NCBI RefSeq assembly: GCF_010183535.1
Contig: NC_071328.1
Location: forward strand, 10,912,001 to 10,976,000
Direction of reading: 5' to 3'
DNA: 64,000 bases
From: Caenorhabditis remanei
Lineage: Eukaryota; Nematoda; Chromadorea; Rhabditida; Rhabditidae
In this document: one piece after another, positions 36,833 to 49,500 of the stretch
Layout: each line of letters opens with the position of its first letter
Numbering within the stretch: the stretch's first letter is position 1
Made by a program: the position numbers and the translations under genes
Notes under the pieces: model-generated
Databases searched by the model: none
Told to the model about the DNA's origin: nothing
Seen by the model: the letters and a program-made list of their open reading frames with translations, nothing else

Positions 36833-39800
36833 TTAACACGCTCTTTTGTAAGAGGAATGCAGATATTTCGAACAATCCAAGTTATCCTTGTCGACGAGAT
36901 ACTCGTATATTATTTCGATGATGTAGAGCGGCATGTTGTCCCGCTTCAACATCGCCGCACTCTGAAGATAATTAAATTGAGAAACCTGTTGAGAAAGAGC
37001 TGAATTACCTGAATGTTCCAATTGAAATCTTTGAATGCAAAAACTCTATTAGGTTTAATTGATGAAATCTGGATGTATTCGGAGATGTAATAAACAACTG
37101 CTCCGCCAGCCTCCAGTATACTCGCTACTTGTAGAGTTTTCTTGTCCTCTTCATGTATAACACATCGCCAACCAGTAAAAGCACCATTCACACGAGACTC
37201 CTAGTAATAATATGAGTTTGACTGAAATTTGAAAAATCTTTCAACTCACCATACTAACAGACGAAGTGATAGGCATCTGCTCAATCTTGGTTCGCCACAA
37301 TCTACAGACAGACACTAATTTTTCCAGGATTTTTCGATTATCGCGATCTTTCGGATGGTTTTCTTTCTCTGATACTTTTGGTAGCTTATCATAAGACCAC
37401 TCAAATCGTTTTTCATCGACCCATCGGCCAGAAGCAGTACTTTGAGTAACATAATCCGGTGTTAGACACCATTTTCCGGCAGCGATCGAGCAGAGAACTT
37501 TTGGAGTTCTTTGCATATTGCTAGCGATTAAATGAGTAACATCTCTATTATATTCTTTTTCGATACGTCCACCCAGTTGTTTGATGGCTTCTTGAAGCTC
37601 TTGTATTTCCTGTAGAATGTGGAAACTTCAGTGATGTGAATAATAAAATACAGTTAGAGAGTAATACCTGCGGGTTCATGCTAGAAACGCTGAGCAAGAA
37701 ACGTGGTTGCATGGCGTACTGTCGATTCAGTTCCTCGTGTTCTTGATTCTGTTCAGCAAAAGACTCGTCCATCGCCATATATCGTGCAGCACGATCTATT
37801 TCTCTGACTAAAACAGGAGTCTGAAAATATAAAAGTCAGTTATAGACAGCATTAAACATGCTTTTGGTAAACTAACACTAGACACTGTTCTTCTATTCTC
37901 TGTCATTGCGACTCTTGAGTTCAGCACTTGACAAGTTGCTGGTTCATTCTCCTTCTCTGTTCTGCGACCAGTGTTTATAACAGCTTTCCGCAGAATACTC
38001 CCGACCCGGGAGTTGGTAATTGATTCTTGAGTATCTCGTGCTGGCGACTCCATATTATCAATATACTCATTGGCATTATCTAGATTGAGGCTGAAAAAAA
38101 ATGTTGTGAATATATTTCTGAAATTCGCACTAACTTCATCTTATATGGCTTCCTAAGATCAGGAAAATAGGGATTCACGTATGGAGTACTCAAATCAGTT
38201 TTTTTTCCTTCTCTTGTTTGAACTGGTTTATCTTGAACTTTATGTCTATCTTCTATTTCTTGTTCCAATTCTTCCGTGGTATCTCTTTCTTGAATTTTCA
38301 TCCATACATCATCATCTCTTTGAAAGTTCAACAGAGGTTCGGCATTCTCTTTATATAGATAATTATTGATTGGAAGGAGACTACCACGGCTGACACTGGC
38401 TATAATCCACGAGTAATCTGCAGTACGAGCGCGATGTTGAGGTTCATCGATGGGTCCTTTAGTAATCATGATTTTATACGCTTTTGAATCCATCTCATCA
38501 ATGACAGCGCCTCCATTTGTTCTGATGATAGCTCCCACATATTTGCATAAATGCGAGTGAGAGGAGAGAGAGCATATCAAGAAAAATCTACAATGACTGA
38601 AAATCTGAATTGGAGGTTTTGGAAGTGGAACAAAAAGCGGATGCTTCTTTGGACCTGCGCGGTATCCTTCCGTACGACAAGAATCCTAAAAGATAAAGCG
38701 ATTACGGTATTTTTTAGAAACATTTGAAACTTACAATGTAAAAATCGGTGACAACTGTGTCATAAACTAACAGCTCGTGCATCGTTGCAGAGTGTCCAAA
38801 AACAACGAATTCCGCTTTTTCCAGAGTTCGCTCAATCTGTCCTCCCAATTCTCGAATATTCTCACTCAGTTTTTTGGCGTCGTCTCTTCCGAACGATGAT
38901 GGATGCACTCCGTAGGTGTGATTTCTTAAAGTAAACATTTCTATCATTGATTCTCAAAACTTGCAATGATAATATTTTTAAAAAAAACTTCAGCAGTACA
39001 GTACTTTTTTTTCCAAATTTCTCATTTTCGGAAATTAAAAAAAAAGCTTACGCAAAAATGAACTCGATGCTTGAAGTTTTGTTTGGCTGTGACATTCCAG
39101 TTTGAGCATAATCATCATTCTGAGATTGCCATTGGCTTTCATCCATTATATTTTCTGTCCATACAAAACCTGAATCTCGACTTAATTTTTCAATTCATAC
39201 GAAAAGGTCTCACCATCTGCGGGTACCATAGTTCGACGTTTTACACATTCCACAACCCATTGGGCCGTAACTATAGCTATATCTTCCTGCTGCATGAACT
39301 TTCTTAATGCCATTCGTTCTTGTTGATTCGGAGCAATGACCACAACATTTGTGGCTGATTCGAATTTCGGAGCTCGAGTGGCTCCAGTTTCATTCAAAAA
39401 TCTTCTCCACTTTTCCATTCGTTTCTCATCAACTCCACATATATAAAACAGGCAATTCTATAAAGATGAATTTTTTGTCGAGCATAAATTATACAACTTA
39501 CTTCGAACAAATCACTGTGTCCTTCATCAATTAGTTTTCGTAACTCATCAATCGGATCTAGAGCGCTATCTGCCGGATCTTGGGTTGATATACTCTGAGT
39601 AGTGGGAATACGAGCAAGCGGAATGGAACTTTGTCGAGCAAGTGGAGTTGAGCTGGAAACTTGATATTTGTGAAAAAACATTCGGTATGAGAAGTCATAC
39701 AATTGATCATGTTTTCTTGCTGCAGAAGTTCGTCCAATCGTTATATCAGTACTCATTATAGTTGTGGATGCAACAATGGAAGTGGAAGTGGTTGATACAT

Positions 39801-41343
39801 ATGATCCTGATTGTCTGCGACTAGATTTATCCACTGGTGTCATCGCAGAAGACACATTGAATGAAGATGTACAGAGGCGTCCTCCATTCCCAGAAATTGC
39901 AGATACATCTGGTACACTTTCATTGACAGTTGTGTTTTTTTTTGGAGTTGAAGATCGCATATGTTCCGCGGTAAGGTATTTGGGGTGATACTTTCTGAAA
40001 ATTATCAATTAGAGTCACGTGACTGACGTGTTCATTTATTTGGTTATTTGAAATACGATTAATCGTGAAATAGTCACTAAACAGTCACTTTGAAAACAAA
40101 AAACTAACGTCTCATCGATAAGATGACCCAAGTCAATACATTTTCGAATCCATCTCGTTTGTACGATTTTGATTGTTTTCCATTCAACTGCTTTTGTATA
40201 TTTTTTGCCAGATGTTTTATCGGAAATCAAATGAGTACATCTAGGTTTCGACATGTTTCCATATACTTTTCCACCATGTTCTTCTACCAATTGCATCAAG
40301 TTGGCGCGATCAGTTCCATCGATTGAAGTGATTGCCATTTCCTGAAAAAGTAACATTTAAATTTATTCACATTGCTTGAAGATATCTAAAGTTTAGAAAA
40401 TAACTTACGAGTCCTTCAAAAACTCTCAATCTATATGAATTAACCGCATCTCTGCTCAGAGCACTGAATTTTCCCATTGTAGTTTGTGACGTCTCCCATA
40501 GTTCCTCAACCCATTCTTTTCGCATCAACTTTACTGAATTGCTCACGGCGGACTGTAATTTTAATGGTAGAATATATTCAAATCTTGATTTTTACTTTGT
40601 ATTTGTTCGTTTGCTCTGCTCTACTTGCCAATAAGTGTGTCGTCTCGTGGTACAGATCACCACTCGCTATTCCACACATCCAACCAATTTTTTGGTATAG
40701 TTCGAGCTGTAAACTAATTGAGATGATGTTGTAAAACGGATAAGCGAAAACTAGCCTTCTTTTCAGGTTCGAAGGAAGTGAGAGTTAATTTAGCACCCTC
40801 AAAAACACTGGAAAATACAGGATGATTCCATAAAGGCAATGGTTTCTGTTCATCGATACACTCTCGAAGAATTGGCGGACCGTAAATTCTGAAAATTTCA
40901 AACTTAATCATATTGAGCCTTTGAAAATACTAACTTGAACTTTTTTTCTAGCATTCTTCGAAAAAGTTTTCCGCGGAAACAAGGTACGATGAAAAAATCA
41001 TCGGAAGACTGAATGCGATCCAATGATTCAGAATCCATCCATTCTGGCATAACTCCTGAATCCTTCGCTATCTGAATACATCAAAATAAATATTAATTCG
41101 TTTCAAACTCGTTTCGCGTACATTATAAGCATCTAAAAAGTTTTCGTCCTCTTGTTCTGTCGGTTTTCCATCAGGAAGTTTTACAAAATACATTGTACAC
41201 GATGAATCGTCATTATCGTCGTCACAAATAACTGAGTCTTCCTCAATCATATTGCTCTGAAAAATGAGAAAATGGGCGGAAATTGCAGAGGTATAACTTA
41301 CTTCATTTCTTCTTGATTTTTTTGGCGCTGGAGGGACTGACAT
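36833..41343 (-). CDS. mus-101: TopBP1 / Dpb11 / MUS-101 multi-BRCT checkpoint scaffold
   Basis: A large multi-exon minus-strand gene from ATG 41343 (MSVPPAPKKSRRNE) to a stop at 36833. Several BRCT domains are spread along it. One includes FEGAKLTLTSFEPEKKAELY with a Trp-Met-Cys core. Another is LMQLVEEHGGKVYGNMSKPR with WIRKCIDLG. A third is WRRFLNETGATRAPKFESAT with TAQWVVECVKRR. Later ones include ENIRELGGQIERTLEKAEFV and IKQLGGRIEKEYNRDVTHLI with GKWCLTPDYV. A final divergent one lies at the C-terminus. Ser/Thr-rich linkers lie between. TopBP1 loads and activates replication and ATR-checkpoint factors through phospho-peptide binding. The ATG follows TTTTTCAG, so it is probably the last gene of the exos-3 operon. 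Confidence 0.92.
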
Positions 41344-41348
41344 TTTTT

Positions 41349-41350
41349 CT
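41349..41350 (-). promoter_or_regulatory. Probable trans-splice acceptor of mus-101
   Basis: Read on the minus strand, CTATTTTTCAG ends here, five bases before the ATG. The upstream gene stops 390 bases away. No in-frame exon precedes it. Confidence 0.5.
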
Positions 41351-41739
41351 GAAAAATAGGAAAGCAAGATTTGAAAACAGCAAAGCAGCACAAGAAATTT
41401 AAAAATGACACTTTCGCGCGGAGGTTGAGGCGTAATAACAAGTGTATCTCTGTCTGCGTCTTCTTTCTCTCTCATTCAGTCAACAGTTGCAACCAATTCT
41501 TTCCGAGCAATCAACACCAAATATGTCCGTCCCGGACAGGGGTTCTCGAGTTTTTTTTTCAGTTTTTAAAATATAAAAACGCATAAGCAGATTGTATTGT
41601 AATAAAATTTTTTGCGTTTGAAAGTAGAAATCTGAGAAAGAAAACTTGAGATGAGAAACGCAGTCTTCTCTTCCTTGGAATACGGATACAAAAAAAGAAA
41701 CTTAATCTTTAGAATAACTATTATATTGGATTACAAAGA

Positions 41740-42445
41740 TTATTTAACGTCATTCAATCTAACTATTTGATTTTCGAATTCAAATCCAATCGGATTTCCA
41801 TCTTTATCGAACCGAAAACGATGATACAGTTTATCCGTCAACTTGTCAGCTACCAGTGCTTTCCCACCAATTGAGCTTTTATGATATACACGTCCTGTCG
41901 AAGTCATTGATAGTGTTGAAGGCTGGAAAAATTCAATCAAATTTATTCTGAAACTTGATGTACTTCGAATGGATATTGAATACTTGATTGACCGACTTTC
42001 AACGACTGTTCTGTTGGATCCAACTCGGTATACACCAACGGAGTGTCATCACATCTCAAAAAGTTTCGTTCGATTCCACAAAGACTGACCCATGGGAATG
42101 TATCCTGAGAAAATGTTTACTCGTTGATTTATTTTATTGAAAACTGCTACCTCATATCTTCCTGTTTTATTCTCCTTGATTCTCGCATAAAAGAAGTTGA
42201 GAAATGGGACATCTTAAATCTTCAATTCGGTATACAGTCAATTTTTAATTGAATTGTACCTTTATAAGCAGCAGTGAAGTTCTTCATTCTGGAATCATCC
42301 AGGAACAGGAACCCATTATGGCTAATATAGTAAAAATATTCTCTGAAATTTCTTCAAAGTTAATTGGAAGATCAATGGGAAATGACCTAATTTTTCCATT
42401 GTATTGTCCTTGTGTGTATAAGCTTCTTGCAAATGTGATATTCAT
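41740..42445 (-). CDS. UPF0598 (C8orf82) family protein
   Basis: Several small exons on the minus strand. The start MNITFARSLYTQGQYNGKIR joins across a short intron to EYFYYISHNGFLFLDDSRMK, the family's hallmark. DTFPWVSLCGIERNFLRCDD and YPFEPSTLSMTSTGRVYHKS follow, ending ENQIVRLNDVK. UPF0598 proteins are conserved in animals and largely uncharacterised; human C8orf82 is reported as mitochondrial. The start ATG abuts GATTAAG, possibly a weak trans-splice acceptor. It lies 228 bases after NDUFB10 ends and 397 before mus-101 starts, inside the inferred operon. Confidence 0.9.
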
Positions 42446-42672
42446 CTTAATCTTTTCGATTTTGGAAGAATACTCAATGATTTGAAGTTTTAAAAGAAAA
42501 GTTGCAGGTATACTATCCCTCCGACAGTTATAATGAAACTATAAAAACTCATAAACTACATTTATTCACTCTGGATCGAATAAAACGCAACAGAAAAAAA
42601 TATTGTTACGAAATTTGAAGAAGTCTCAACACAAATCGTTCTAAAAAAATTATATGAAAGGGTCACGAAAAT

Positions 42673-43587
42673 TTAGAAAAGACGGAAGTCTGATTTCTTT
42701 CCTTGTTCCTTGTCGAACTCTGGATCTAGGGAAACCTGAAAAACGAGGAATTTCAGAGTGATTATATAAGTAGCTTTTATACACATACATTCTTATAGTA
42801 TTGCCAATCCTTAGACAACGGCTTGTCTCCCTCGAGTGGTGACTTGGACATGTAGAACTCATATGGTGGTTCATAGTTCTTTTTGTCCTGGTAGAACATT
42901 CCCTTCTTCCAGAAAGAGTAGTCGAACTCTCCGTTCGCAAGTCTTTCTTTGTGATCGGCAAGTTTCGCGGAACGTTCTTCCATAATTTCTGGATGACGAC
43001 GCTCCCAAATCATACGATGTTTCTGTTTCATGTATGCATCACGAACATCAGCTTCTCCTCCCATTTCTCCGTATTTGATGAAGAAGTTCAATTCGTTCTC
43101 TTCCATATCTTCAATCACCTTGGCGCATGGAGAATGATCCGGATTGTTGTAGAGCATACACCGATCAACACGTTGGCGAAGCGTTTGTAAAATGAATCCA
43201 TCGACCATTTTATCGAGACGATATTGTTCGTTGGCTTCATAGAAACATGCTTTGTCATTAACTCCGCATTCGTCGATTTCTGGTACGCGGTTGAGTTGTC
43301 GATGGTAGTAAGGAAGACGGTTCCTGTTGTTCAATGGTTGAACGACCTTCTCTGAAAGCACAAAGTTCTAAATGCTTATAAATATTCCTAGATAAAGCCA
43401 AACTATTTTCAGAATTCAACGCTTTTTTACCTCTAAACCAAGTGGCTGGAGCGTCAAACGCTTTATGCGCATAGTATCGGAACCGTGGGTAGATGGATCC
43501 ACGTGAATCAACATCCCGAACTTTCCAGTAAGCATCCCACGATGCTTTATCATCAGCTTGACGCTGCTCCACTAAGCTTTCACCCAT
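42673..43587 (-). CDS. NADH:ubiquinone oxidoreductase subunit NDUFB10 (PDSW)
   Basis: Three exons on the minus strand. The protein starts MGESLVEQRQADDKASWDAY, runs through FRYYAHKAFDAPATWFR, then LPYYHRQLNRVPEIDECGVN with conserved cysteines (DECGVNDKACFYEANEQYR; later VDRCMLYNN and PCAKVIEDMEENELNFFIK), and ends GKKSDFRLF. The Cys-x6-C and C-x10-C layout fits NDUFB10, a disulphide-bonded accessory subunit of mitochondrial complex I on the intermembrane-space side. The ATG follows TTTTCAGAG. It is second in the exos-3 operon, 199 bases after exos-3. Confidence 0.92.
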
Positions 43588-43589
43588 CT

Positions 43590-43591
43590 CT
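43590..43591 (-). promoter_or_regulatory. Probable SL2-type trans-splice acceptor of NDUFB10
   Basis: On the minus strand GATTTTCAG ends two bases before the ATG and about 195 bases after the exos-3 stop, the standard spacing of an internal operon gene. Confidence 0.55.
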
Positions 43592-43785
43592 GAAAATCAG
43601 TTTCCTGGTGAACTAACGAACATGAATATAAACGGAGGATGATAAAAATAAACATCTGCGTCACAACGCATATTCGTGTGGAAAGTCCAATAAAAAATAA
43701 TAGTGTTTTTTTTAATTCAAAACTTAACAAAGAAAGATCAACAGAAAATAATAAAAATAGAAAACAAAACTAATTAATTTCAGCC

Positions 43786-44557
43786 TCAGACAGATCTTGT
43801 GTAATTATTCTGAACCATAGCAATTAGCTCATCTTCATCAGTTACTAATTCAGACTTGACGAGAATATCGTGAATTTTGATGATGTCGTCTGTCGTTGAG
43901 GCATTGATCCAGATTCTCCCATTCATTCCAACAGTGATTTCAAATTTGAAAAAATTTCCAAGAGTAAGGAGAATTTTGCAGGATGGACTTATGAGACGAC
44001 GGCAGTGATTCAAAGATACCTGAACGAAATACAAATAACAATCCATATCAAGCTTTAAGATACTCACCTTGAACATGTATCCTCCATTGAGTTGTCCCAT
44101 TCCACGAGCCCGTTTCTCGTCGTCGACACATGTCAGCTCAGCTTCAGTTCTCGGAGTACTATCGAATACTGTTGCATAGATAATGTCCCCAGTTTTCAGA
44201 TTAGGTCTGTTGCGTTTTGTAGCTCCTTCAAAGTTAGTGAAGTTAATCATAGCATATTCGGCGGTTCCAATATCTAACCGGAAGAAATCACCGGTTTTTG
44301 ATGTGACAATCCCGATTACTCGGTCTCCTTCTTGTGGAATATATCTGAATGATGAGAGTTACTAAAACGGAGTTAGCTTAATATATTTAGTACCTCTTGC
44401 TGTGAACGCTGAGCCAAACTTTTCCTTCTTCACTTCGCAGTGCCCCTGGCTGGGTTACCAATCTTTTATCCCCACGCAGGTTGATGCCATAGCCGATGAT
44501 TGAAGAATCACTAGATGATGGCTCATTGATTACGTCTCCAGGAAGATAGATAGACAT
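43786..44557 (-). CDS. exos-3: RNA exosome subunit RRP40 (EXOSC3)
   Basis: Four exons on the minus strand, ATG 44557 (MSIYLPGDVI). The order is an N-terminal domain, an S1-like RNA-binding domain (GDRVIGIVTSKTGDFFRLDI, INFTNFEGATKRNRPNLKTG) and a KH-type domain (FKFEITVGMNGRIWINASTT). FEGATKRNRPN and GMNGRIW are near-identical to EXOSC3. RRP40 is one of the cap subunits of the nine-subunit exosome that threads RNA to the exonucleases in nucleus and cytoplasm. The ATG lies two bases after GTTTCAG, a trans-splice acceptor. It is the first gene of the probable exos-3, NDUFB10, UPF0598, mus-101 operon, so its promoter probably lies in 44558-45167. Confidence 0.94.
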
Positions 44558-45167
44558 ATCTGAAACATTGACGTGGTTGTTTCCATGAAACAATAAATAA
44601 TGAAGAATTAATTGATTAAGATATAAATGTGTTATACATTTGAGGAACATGAAACATTAGAACCACATCTACATGTTTAACAGAAAATAATGAAGAAAAA
44701 ACATATGTTTATCGATAAAAAACTTTAATAAAAGCTGAAAAAGATTGAAAAATAATGGAGCGGCTATCGGTGCGCCGCATTTTCTCGTGAACGTGTTTGC
44801 AGACTTGCTTACCGTACCTCAATACAAATATTGAGACACAGTTTCCAATCAGATTGCTTCTGAAAGATTGTGAAAACTGAAGAAGAAGAACAAGAAGAAG
44901 AAGAATGTTGTGACAAGTGAAAGAAGGAAACGATTTTAAAAACTGAAAGAATGAGCATAAGAATGGCACATGAAATATATTGGTAGTAAAGTCTCGCAGC
45001 TTCTCGTTTTGTGCATCGCGTGAATATTTATTTAATTTAATGACATTCGTGACATCCTAAATCTCTTCAAATCCACGTCAACATCACAGTGCAAATTTTC
45101 CTAGTTCAAGGTTTTTATTAGTACCAACTGATCTACAAAGATTGTCACGAACTTCCTGAAATCAGCA
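44558..45167. promoter_or_regulatory. Divergent promoter region of exos-3 and the transthyretin-like gene
   Basis: About 600 bases without a supported exon. A GAAGAAGAAC-type purine tract lies at 44880-44910. AT-rich DNA otherwise. It should contain the operon promoter driving exos-3 through mus-101. Confidence 0.45.
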
Positions 45168-45700
45168 ATGAAGGTCTGGTAATTTCTGCTTCCTCTCAAC
45201 TGTTAGCTAACTTTTCAGATCATTCTCATTCTTCTCGCTATGACTGCAGCCCAAGCAGCCCCACTGACCGACTTTTCTGTATATATCAAGGGAACACTTC
45301 TGTGTCATGAAGAACCTTACAAGAATCGTAATCTGGAAATTTTTTCGGAAGGGGAGCGTCGTGAGCAGCTATTCTCATTTCATTAGTTTTCTAGTTTAAT
45401 TATTTTGCAGTCAGATATGAGGATGATATGGACCGTTTCACCAAGGACAATGGCGAGTTCAGTATCAAAGCATGGATAACAACAGACGCTTACATGATAA
45501 CCCCATATGTCATGATCTATCATAACTGCTGGGAGATGAAAGAAGTTCCTCATCGATGCCAAAGAAAAATTCTTCAGCCTCTGATGCCACCTAATGTAAC
45601 AGTCGATTCAAAAACTCCAAATGAAAATAAGCTTTACAACTTTGGAGTCATTGATCTTCAATTCAAACATCCTGCTGAAGTCGAAGTTCATTGTGGATAG
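45168..45700 (+). CDS. Transthyretin-like (TTR) family secreted protein
   Basis: Three exons (45168-45173, 45219-45360, 45411-45700) give 145 residues. Exon 1 codes only Met-Lys. A signal peptide follows (IILILLAMTAAQAAP). The TTR-like fold is indicated by SVYIKGTLLCHEEPYKNRNL, DNGEFSIKAWITTDAYMITP and VMIYHNCWEM. The NxxGxFxIxG-type motif is degenerate here (DNGEFSIKAW). Nematodes have a large TTR-like family of extracellular proteins; one member bridges apoptotic cells and phagocytes, but no function can be assigned to this one. Confidence 0.88.
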
Positions 45701-46562
45701 TAGGATAAATTTATCATTATTTATTTCATCATCGAAAGAAAATTTCGATTTATTCTTTCAATTGTCGAAATCCTTATTTCCCACATAAAATTCTTTCTTG
45801 ACTTCATTGAGTATCCTATTCCTACTCTCCTCTTATACTTCTTAAATAGCATTGGAGAGACGAGAGAGAAAAAAGGAAGGGTGGGGCTACGCGCACACAA
45901 AGTATGCTGGTCGGCGGAACCCGTGAGATGTCGGCTGCTGGGTTTACTGAAGAGCGGCTGCCGAGTTGCTATTTTTGAGACCATACTATACAGAATCATT
46001 TCTGCAGTATGTATCTCGTAATTCCCATCAATTTGGTAGAGATGCCAACTGCGATGAAAGGGAGACGGGCAAGCCGCGAGCGTGAAACAGTCCTTTTGGA
46101 CTTGATGACCGCACGGAGCCGATGAATTTTGGAGCCGTAGTGGCCTGCTCTTCTGAGCAGTTATATAAAGTAATGTCTGGAAATTGGAATGGAAAGGAAC
46201 GTTCTTTTCAGTTTTTTCGAAGTTATTCTGATACTTCAACCAGGGTCGAGCATTTTATTATAAGATTTAGAAGCAATCTCGTTAATAATTCTCATTGAGA
46301 TACTTATGATAAACTAGAATACTGATATTTGGTGTGGTTCAGGTTCTTGAGTTTTCAGCGTACAATTTGTTCAATAGAATATCTGCAGTCAGTTATTTTC
46401 ATCTTGCACTGCTCTCTCAAATAAAGAGAAGCGAGCAGCCTTCTCCACTGCCTCTGCGTTCTCTTGTTTCCTTGACAACCATTTGAGAGCAACTGACGTC
46501 GTCGGTTTTCCTTCTTCGTTTCATTCATTTCACTTCTCGCTTCCCTTATTTTCATCACCAAA
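45701..46562. other. Intergenic region before che-13, with structured GC-rich stretch
   Basis: No coding exon is supported. The stretch 45880-46150 is richer in GC than its surroundings and contains a nearly perfect short hairpin (separate feature) and repeated GTCGGC/GGCTGC words. The che-13 promoter should lie toward 46562. I see a GTTTCCTTGACAAC-type element near 46466-46480, which resembles an RFX X-box, but it reads only as a partial match. Confidence 0.4.
45977..46017. repeat. Short near-perfect hairpin
   Basis: GAGACCATACTATACAGAA pairs with TTTCTGCAGTATGTATCTC across a three-base loop. Two mismatches interrupt a 19-bp stem. It is too short for a typical pre-miRNA. It could be a small inverted repeat or a transcript structure. 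Confidence 0.6.
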
Positions 46563-49500
46563 ATGGAAGAAATTCATGAACAAGAAGAATCGAGTAATCA
46601 TCAGTCGGACTCAATCACTGCAGAAACAACTGAAGATGGGCCGGGAAAAGAATATGAAATTTATACGAGAGTGAGTTTTTTGTCAGTGTCTATTCAATAG
46701 TAATCTTCATTAGAACGAGGAATTAGTCGACAAGTTGAAACTTCTGAACTACGAGGAAGGATTTTTGAAGCTCGGTGTCGCTTACAAACCAATTTTGAAG
46801 TAATTTTAAAATATTTTCTTATAGTTTCTGAAACGAATCTCGTTCCAGACACTATTTCGTGAAATCCAGAAACGTGGGTGAACAATTCTTTTTGTTCACT
46901 TCTTTGGCTGCTTGGTTGATAAGGAAATCAGGAGATGATTCGTATAATATGCCACAGGAAGTTAGTTTTCTTTTTTTGATTTATTTTTATATAAGGAAGA
47001 CATTTCAGTTTGATGATCCGAACTCAACAATTGCAAATATTATGGCTGGCGCAAAAAGCAAGGTGAGGTTGAGTCTTATTTATGGATAGGAACAAGTTTT
47101 TCAAAAGTTTTGATTGAAATATTTTTACTGTTGATAGAGGCAAATAAGAGGTCATTCGCTGTGAAATAGGAGCTTTCGGAGAAAAACGATTTATATTCAA
47201 AACGTAAAAATAGAAAAAGAGACTATCATTCATCGTCTTCATCTTCATCTTCATCTTCATCTTCGTCATCATCCGTTGCTCCAACTAAATTTTCCCTCTT
47301 GAATCGTTCAACGTCTACCGATATAGCATGTCCATCAGAGTGGTGACGATGAACAGAAGCAGCATATGAGAATGAGAAAATAAGAAAAAGAATCAGAAGA
47401 ATTCTCATTATTATACCTAGCTTGGAGGTTTTCTTGTTGCTGATTTCACCTTCTTTTTATACGTTTTTGCCTGATCTATTTCACAACATTTCTAAGCGAG
47501 ACAACCAAAAAGACTAGAGATCAGAAACATTTTTCTCATTTTTGACAGACAGACTGTTTGAAGAAAGGTGAAATACGTCAATTCTGAAACTAGATGACCT
47601 CAAAACATATCACAAGGTGGTCAGCTGAAAAAAAAATGAAAAAAAAGATGAAGGAGATGGAAGATAAATGTAGTTTGAGATGTGTGTATCGTAGATTTTT
47701 TCACAGAGATAAAACACTTATTCTAGATTGAATTCTGTCAGTGAAAATACATACAAGCGTTGGAATGGTGTATGATCTCCGTGTGTTTTGAAATTCAAAA
47801 CCTGCATTTCGAAGAGATGAGACAACAGATGATTTTATGTGCATGGTGCCATGATTTGTAGGATTCATGGAGTCTTTTTGCTGTTGAAATTTTTAACTCT
47901 CTCTCTGGTCGCACGATAAAAAATTTGGGCGCAGCGTGGCTCTGTAGGTATCAACTTCAAGGTCAAGCCCACTTGTGCAGTCGTTTTCAGAGTTAAAATC
48001 TTTATTGAATTCTAGAAAATGAAACCCGTAAATAAAACGAGACAAGTTGTTTGTTTTTTTGAAAGCGACTAGAGAGTACATCCATTCTCTCCCTCCTCAA
48101 AATCAGTTGATATCAATTGATGAATATAAATATTCCTATAACTCTTGTATGTCACGAATTCACTTGCCACGTTTGTACACCGTAATCCGGGAAAAGCGGG
48201 AATATTACAGTACTCGGGTCCTGAAAATGTTTGATTTTGGTTAGACAATTCAACTGTAGAGTAACCTCGGCATGTTCCAATATCTTTCATACTGTAGAAT
48301 ATTCGATTGTAGCACACTTCAATGAGTGGATAGTAGAGAGAAACCTTGGGAAGGCGGGAATAGATCTGGAATATACAATTTCAGATTTTAGTTTCATTTG
48401 AATTGATAATAACCGCTTTCATGTTCCCTTCGGACACTCGGTTCTTGAATTTCCGTTGAATTTTGAGACCATCTGATACTTTGTAAATCGTTCTTTTAGT
48501 GGCATTCAAGTGATATGGATCGAAATATGGAGGGTTTGATACTTCTGAAACTAATAAATCATTTTACCTCTATCGGAAAACCACTAACTAGTTCTATTAA
48601 TAGTTGGGAAATCAGGAAACTTCCAAATTCTCAAATGATAGAATGCATTGACATCAACAGGCATAACTTTCTGTTCGTAACCCTCTCTGATGGAATATGA
48701 CCTATGAATCCAAGTGCTGTCCACTCTTTCCGGTCGGACGACCAGTTTCCCCCATCTCTGTTCACCCTGGAATAATACAATTTACTGTAGAAGAGCTTGA
48801 AAAAGTTACCTTAAATTTGATAGATGCGAGAAGAGAAATTGGAGAATATAGCGCTGGCGTCGTTGCTGAAATTATGGTTTTTTGTTCTCTCTTTGAAAGT
48901 ATTCAAACTAACAAGACTCGATTGAAGTTTGTGTCATATTGTATACGATAGCACCAGCCGTCGGAAACATATTGAATGCCTGGAAGACGTTGAATTCAAC
49001 TCTTAAATGGGGTCTAACATCTATAACAAATCGACGGAAGATTTCAATCGGAGATTGGAACATGAGAAGGAACGTGAGAATTAGCACTTTACTCAATTCT
49101 ATCGGTCTATAACGGTTTATGAATATGATTATCTTCGATTCCAACAAAACATATAGTTTTCTCCTGTCTGGTCTATTATTCTCTGTGCTTTCTAATAATT
49201 TTTCAGTATCAAAAAAGCCTAATGAGGCGCAAACACAAGCATCTTCGGCTGACCAACCTGCGTAAACTCTTCATGATAATTCTTCCCTAACGTAGGAACA
49301 AGAATATCATCTGGATCCGGAAAAACTACAAACTCTGCCGATTCCTTGTACTGTAGAAGACAGTCAGTCATAGCAGACGCCTGATTTCTGAACTCTAACT
49401 CTGTATTAGGGTCGAACATCGGAGACGCTGCACGGGATTCTCCTATTCTGATAGCAGGCCATGGAGAGATCCGACTCTGAAACATTTCATGTGTGTGCTT

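Noticed and set aside
45977..46017. pre-miRNA
   Set aside because: The stem is only 19 bp with a three-base loop, too short for Drosha/Dicer processing.
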